In this document: positions 58,710 to 64,000 of the stretch, one piece after another
How positions within the stretch are numbered: position 1 is the first letter of the stretch
How the letters are laid out: every line of letters begins with the position of its first letter
From: Erodium maritimum
Taxonomy: Eukaryota; Streptophyta; Magnoliopsida; Geraniales; Geraniaceae
Assembly: GCA_963921825.1 (NCBI GenBank)
Contig: OY997591.1
Span: 20,517,515 to 20,581,514 of the forward strand
DNA: 64,000 bases
Direction: 5' to 3'
Translations under genes and position numbers: made by a program
The notes under the pieces: generated by a model
Told to the model about the DNA's origin: nothing
Database searches by the model: none
What the model saw: the letters and a program-made list of their open reading frames with translations, nothing else

Positions 58710-61700
58710 TGTAAGAACCGCCCTCGGTCGATCCCGGTCAAACCAGTGAATTCTAGACAAGTTTGACTTTCGGCCGGAAAAGTCAACCGATGACTCAGGA
58801 AGTCATTCGGGACCTTTCCGGGGCCCAAAGTTAGCTTAGTTGGGCCGTTCCCTTCAGTTTGACTGTAATATTGGTTAGGTCAATTTTCCGTTAAACTTGG
58901 ACTTTTTATCGGTTCTTTTCCGATACAATCTTGGACAGCTGGAAAATTTATTTAAGTGAAAGTGACCCCACATGAAATTTGGCATTTTTGGCTTGGAGGA
59001 TGAAAAGGGGGCTTCCATTGACACTTATACCCTCCCAACTTACCTTTTAAGGGATAAGACCTTAAGGGCCTTCAAGTAAATAGACTCAATAGGTCATTTA
59101 AAGCAAAGGGAGCACACATTTCAGCTCATTACTTGGTGTTGCAGCCGAAAATCACCATAGGAAGACAAAGGAGGAGAGTTCATTTCTTGAGGAAGAAGAA
59201 ATGGAGGAAAGCTAGTATTTTGGGACTTGTTCTTGACCATTTCTTCTCCATTTCCCTTCCATCTTCATCATCTTCTCATCTTCAAGGTACGGATGCCCTT
59301 AACTCTCCATTTCATCCACTTTCAAGTTTTGGGTTTTGTGGGTATTTGGCTTGAAGTTGAAGAACTAGCTAAGTTTTGGGTTTGGATTGTGTTTTGGTTG
59401 AAGTTTTGATGAACCCATTGAGGGTGTTGATGATTGGAGACTTTTGATGAACATTTTGGAGTTAGAATGACTTGGAAATGGGGTTTTTTGTTTGATTTTC
59501 TTGGAATCCGAGTTGGGGAAGAAAAGGGAAGGGTCTGGTCAGGTCTGGCACAGAACGTGACCCGGACCGGGTCATGTGCCGGCACGGCAGGCCACACGGA
59601 ACGGGCCGGGTACCGGCACGGTGTACGGCGTGGAACGGGCGTGAGTCCGGCACGGTACCTCACACGATCCGTGTCAGACTCCGGGCCGGTGCGTCGCACG
59701 GTCCGTGCTGGTTACCGGGCCGGTCTGTGATACGGTCCGTGCCAGGTTCCGGCACGGCATGTGACACGGTCAGGACCGCCTTCCGGATCAGATTTCCAGA
59801 CCCAAAACCCTTCCTTTTGAGTCCATTTCGATTCCTAGATCATTTCTTTGACCTTGTTTCTATTACTTGAGGATTGTTCTATATTTTTGGTTGAGGAGCA
59901 CTCCGTTGGGTTACTAATTTTGGTATTATTGTGGTCAAAGACCGTGAGAATGAGCTCGAAAGGAGGGAAGGCCTTGGAATCGAGCTAGAGGGACGAAGAC
60001 CACTCCGGAACCCGTGTGAAGAACGGAGGAGAGGCTAATCGAACTTTACAGCAGAGTTTTATTAGAGGAAGACCACAAGGTAGGGAAAGTCCTAACTCCT
60101 TGTTTAAATAACGCTTTAGTATGCCTATTAGGTTAATAAAATCGGAAAGGTCCTAATATTTCATATAGGATGTGAATAACTAGAATAAATGTCTTTCAAT
60201 TACTAATAACTGGACGTGTCTAGTAAGCATGCTTAGGATGTGAATCACTAGTGTAGCTCGCTTTCAATACTTGGGAATTGATTTACTGGTAGAGAGGTCG
60301 TGATGAGCCCTCGGATTAGTTGTGTTTGTTTCACATGCTTGGTTGCCTAGTTTGGATAAGCTAAGAGTCTAATACAACTAGGCGATTCGAATGTCAAACA
60401 TGAATGCTTGAATGCTTATTTGATCGGATGCTTGGATGAATGAATGTATGAACGTTGAGTGTAATTGTTTGTGGTAAATGGGACATGATGGGTGAATGAT
60501 AGACCGATGGAGTGCGATTGGTAAGTAATTGGTAAGTGTGAGGCTACATTGATTCTTGTGGTGTGTTGTGATAAAATTGTGATTTGTTAAGCTTTGGTTG
60601 CACCATGATTGTTGAGTATGTTATTCTCTTGTGAGTCTTTGAGTGGGATTTATATCGGTATGGCACCCACGCTGCGGGTAGGGTAGTGCCTGTAAGGTAC
60701 CCACACCAAGGGGAATGCTGGTGTGGGGTAGTACCTAAACCGATGACTTGGTATCCGGTATGATACCCACACCGAAGGAAGTACCGGTGTGGGGTAGTAT
60801 CATAGTCGGTATCCGGTATGGTACTTACACCGAAGGAAGTGCCGGTGTGGGGTAAGATCATAGCCGGTGGATTGGACCCTGCGGGGCATTGATTATTGGA
60901 CCCTACGGGGCATTGGTTATTGGACCCTGCGGGGCAATTGGATGGTTTACCCTGCGGGGGATGGTTATTGGTTGATTCACCCAAGTGTATGCGTCCTGCG
61001 GGAGCAATACCTTGGTTCCCTATGACATATGGTCCTTTGGAGACGTTTCCGAGAATCCCGACGATAAGCGCCCTCAGGGGTTGTTACCGGTATTCTCAAC
61101 GTTATACGTCTTTGTGACGTCATGCGTCTCCTCTGGACCAAGGGAAAATCCGACATGACACAACGAGTATTGTGGATCGGAGGGTGGTGACTTCATGTCC
61201 CACGGCATTAATTGGACGCCCAGTTTTCTAATGATCTTCAAAGAAATGCATTGATTCCCTTATTTTCCTATGATTATTGTTGACTCTTTGAAAGTGTTAA
61301 ACACTCGGTTTGCCTCCGTATTTCATCATCTGTTTGGTTTCTTGTCTTATTAAGATTTGAATAAACTTGTGAACTCCTATTTATTAAACTGAAAGGTCGC
61401 GCCTTGATTATGCATTTTCCCTACTGAGCGTAAGCTCACCCCTATCTGTTTATGACTGTTTTACAGGTTTGCGTGATGAGTAGTGGACTCGAGGCTCGGG
61501 ATCTTCTATGGTCCGGGTGCTTGTCTCTAGAGGCGTTGGTCATATTTTTAGTCATGAACCTTTGTTAAGGGATTTATTATGAGTTTTATAAACCTTTTTG
61601 TTAAAGGATTTATTATATGATTTTGATTTGAGATATTCTGGATTGTATTAAAGTTGGAGGATTTTCTTGGCTTTATGGTATTTTATTGTTATAACTGCTT

Positions 61701-61745
61701 CTTCCTTGAGTCACATCTCGAGTCCGGTCAAAACCAGATTTGAGG
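58710..61745 (+). repeat. 3' LTR of element B (about 3.04 kb)
   Basis: Starts TGTAAGAACCGCCCTCGG. The conserved terminal block CTCGAGTCCGGTCAAAACC is at about 61,718-61,737. The last few bases merge with the next LTR fragment at about 61,745. Contains the GGCACGG-rich block (59,530-59,780), a minisatellite with CCGGTGTGGGGTA and GGACCCTGCGGGGCATTG units (60,650-60,960), and the GNRA-hairpin/acceptor module. Confidence 0.88.
61425..61466 (+). promoter_or_regulatory. GNRA-loop hairpin and 3'-splice-site-like module, LTR B
   Basis: The stem TGAGC/GCTCA closes GTAA (61425-61438). TTTATGACTGTTTTACAG|G follows, with the AG at 61465-61466. Confidence 0.5.
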
Positions 61746-63885
61746 GAGACCGTGACGGCACACGTCACGGCTCCGTGACGGCTTCCGTGAGGGTCGGTGT
61801 CACGGCTCCATGACAGTGTCCGTGACCGACCAGTTCTGGAGGATTTGGAAGGTTTTTCCACCGTTTTGATCTTGTTCTGGAGCTGAACTTTTGAAAGGGT
61901 TTTGGGGGACCTTTTGTTACTGTTAAGTAGGACTTAATTAGGGTTGTTTTGTGTTCAAAGACTGCAAGACCTTGAAGAACGAAGAGCTTGAAGAACGAAG
62001 AGCTTGAAGAACGAAGACCTTGCCGGTACCCGTGTGAAGAACGGTGTGGTGACTAGCGTTTGTGACATCAGAGTGATGAGAGGAAGACCGCGAGGTAGGG
62101 AAAGTCTTAAATTCTTAATTAACGCTTAGTATGCATGACTAGGATAATAAAATCGGAAAGGTCCTAGAATTGCCTGTAGGATGCGAATAACTAGATTAAT
62201 CGTATTTCAATTACTAATAAATGGATGAGTCTAGTATGCATGCTTAGGACGACGACAATTAGTGAAGTGTGCTTTCAATACTTGGGAAATTGTTTTACTG
62301 GTAGAGAGGTTGTGAAGAGCTCTCGGATTAGTTGTGTGCTAGGTTCACATGCTTGGTTGCTAATTACTAGGTTAACTTAAGGGTCTAATGAAACTAGATT
62401 AGCTTGTATGATTGAATACCTAATTGATCGTTCACTCGTTGATTGATTGGTTGAATGCGTACTTGGTTAAATGATTGTTTTGATATAATTGTTGATTGAA
62501 CGGATGATCGAGTATGACTGGTTGTGCCAAGGGGTACAATCAGGTGATCGATATACCGATGGTTCGTGACAGGTAAGTATGACGGTAAGGGTAATTGTGG
62601 GTATGAATTCCGTGTGGTATGTATTGATGAACGTGTGTCCTTCTAAGATTGAGGATTAAGAGAATGCATTTGGTGTATTGTGGTGAAAGTGTGATTCGAT
62701 GAGTGTTGGTTGATGGACGTGTTATTGTATGTTTCCCTTATTCTTGTTCTTGAAATGTATGCTTGCTTGCTTGTTGTTTGTCTGTTTGTTGCTTGGTTCG
62801 GTACTACACCGGGGGGGGTAATCCGGTGCCGTTGTGTTGGTTGGAGTTGGACAGATACAGTGAGATATTGACTGAGTATTGGAGCCTGAGGGCATTGATT
62901 ACTGGATATTACGAGAATTGATTATTGGCAGATCCTGCAGGATATTCATTGGTTATTGGGCCTGCGGGCAATTGTTTATTGGACCCTGCGCGGGTAATTG
63001 GTTATTGGACCCTGCGGGGCATTGGTTATTGGGCCTGCGGGCATTTGGTTGTTGGACCCTGCGGGGCATTGGTTATTGGGCCTGCGGGCAATTGGACGGT
63101 TTACCCTGTGGGGAAAGGATTACTTATGGTTTCACCCCAAGGAACTGCGTCCCAGTGGAGCACTACTTGGTCCCCTATGACATATGGTCCTTAGGTGGCA
63201 TTTCCGAATTGGTTTCGGTGCCCCTATGCATGTACTTCCTCTTGACCGAGGGAAAATCTGATGTGATGTGGATGCTCTGGTGGATCGGATTATGGGAACC
63301 GAGGTGATCCCAGAATCTGTCCACGGATCGGAGGCTTGAGAAAGCAAGTGGTTGGCAAGATACTGATATTTCCCAGTTTACTTTTATTGGTCCTTTAAAA
63401 TATTTATTATAAACTTATTTATGTCACTGTTATGTGGATACTATTACGTTATTGTAATTATTTCTGATTCTCTATTACTTCCTTATTTATCGAATTGCTT
63501 TGTTGTTCGGGTTATATTTGTAAGCAGTTTACCTTTGACTTAAGGGTTGAGTTATTAAGGTTTTTCCTACTGAGCGTAAGCTCATCCCCTTTGGTTTCTA
63601 ACTGTTTTACAGGAGTACCGGATGTCTAGAGAAGTCGAGGCTCGGGAGCTTTTGGACTTCTTTGGTTTCTACTAGAGTTATGTTGGTCTCATGTATTGAA
63701 CATCCTTTATTTGACTATCTATGTTGAGCTGTGACTCACGATGTTTTTAAAACTATTTACTTATATGTCGATTTTGACGGAGTTTGTATGAGATTTTGGA
63801 ACTTTTATCTATCGTTTATGATTTCTATTTATTTCAACTCAGGTCACGTCTCGAGTCCGGTCACAACCGGATTTGGGGCGTGACA
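61746..63885 (+). repeat. Partial second Tekay-type LTR
   Basis: Begins in a GC block of GTGACGG/GTCACGG units (61,750-61,835), corresponding to the middle of a full LTR. It parallels 59,990-61,745 and ends properly with GGATTTGGGGCGTGACA. Includes a minisatellite of TTGGTTATTGGGCCTGCGGG-type units (62,900-63,110). The sequence after its end (GAGAT...) is neither a primer-binding site nor an evident target duplication. Confidence 0.8.
63571..63612 (+). promoter_or_regulatory. GNRA-loop hairpin and 3'-splice-site-like module, second LTR
   Basis: TGAGC-GTAA-GCTCA (63571-63584), then TTTCTAACTGTTTTACAG|G. The CTAAC is a consensus plant branch point. Confidence 0.55.
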
Positions 63886-64000
63886 GAGATGGATGGTGGG
63901 GGGACAATAATGAGACCAATGGGGGGTGGTAGAGTGGCGAAGAGAGCCACACCTGACGGCTGGTGGCTTTCTTGTAGAAGAAGCAACCAATGAGTTTTTG
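63886..64000. other. Unassigned right edge
   Basis: 115 bases, G-rich, with no recognisable feature. Confidence 0.4.

Larger units (their letters stand above)
39217..61745 (+). mobile_element. Ty3/gypsy Tekay/Del-type element B, host of nested Athila-type element and solo LTR
   Basis: A 5' LTR portion (39217-40638) and a 3' LTR (58710-61745) match at about 95% over the first 300 bp, and gag and pol lie between them. The pol ends in a chromodomain-like segment, which with the LTR type supports the Tekay/Del chromovirus clade. Nested in it are an Athila-type element (40639-52426) and an X-family solo LTR (53219-54904). Pol domains run protease, reverse transcriptase, RNase H, integrase. It is broken, with several coding interruptions and an incomplete 5' LTR. 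LTR divergence of about 3-5% suggests one to two million years under a 1.3e-8 rate (rough estimate by eye). Confidence 0.9.

Overview
This window is plant nuclear DNA, almost certainly gene-poor heterochromatin. I find no convincing host protein-coding gene, rRNA or tRNA gene. The plant assignment rests on the families present: a Tekay/Del-type chromodomain Ty3/gypsy element primed by initiator-Met tRNA, an Athila-type Ty3/gypsy element primed by tRNA-Asp, a short-LTR Ty1/copia element, a plant L1-type LINE, a Tourist-like MITE and a Mutator-like MITE. All LTR-bearing elements here are treated as fossils. The species cannot be told from the sequence alone.

Layout. 1-7201: 5' part of a minus-strand Tekay-type element (A) that runs off the left edge, with a 1.69 kb solo LTR of another family (X) nested in its gag. 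It sits in a LINE whose endonuclease region survives at 7207-8900. 9907-11575: a second X-family LTR. 11670-13158: an Athila-type solo LTR bracketed by a 204-bp duplication. 14177-16889: a Tekay-type solo LTR (E). 16890-20340: degraded LINE-like sequence. 20556-24676: a Ty1/copia element with an exact 5-bp target duplication and LTRs differing at 2 of 140 sites. 25268-26573: a non-LTR retroposon with an 18-bp target duplication. 27716-31177: a Mutator-like MITE with about 188-bp terminal inverted repeats, split by a 2.98 kb Tekay-type solo LTR (D). 32395 onward: a CACTA terminus. 32944-33262: a Tourist MITE. 33470-35584 and 35837-37378: two more retroposons with 12-bp and 16-bp target duplications.

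The right third is one large nest. A plus-strand Tekay-type element (B, 39217-61745) contains an Athila-type element on the minus strand (40639-52426) and, further in, a third X-family solo LTR (53219-54904). A partial second Tekay-type LTR follows (61746-63885).

The most interesting signals are not genes. (1) The Athila element carries two copies of a two-hairpin module: an invariant loop and linker with compensatory stem changes. One copy starts directly after the pol stop; the other lies after the ORF in the env position. (2) Five Tekay-type LTRs share a small hairpin, with a GNRA loop in four of them, just upstream of a branch-point-like sequence and TTTTACAG, which together look like a 3' splice site. 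GT donor-like sites lie near the start of each full-length LTR, so these long LTRs may contain an intron. (3) Those LTRs keep a GC-rich repeat block and a minisatellite at fixed relative positions while the repeat motif differs from copy to copy.
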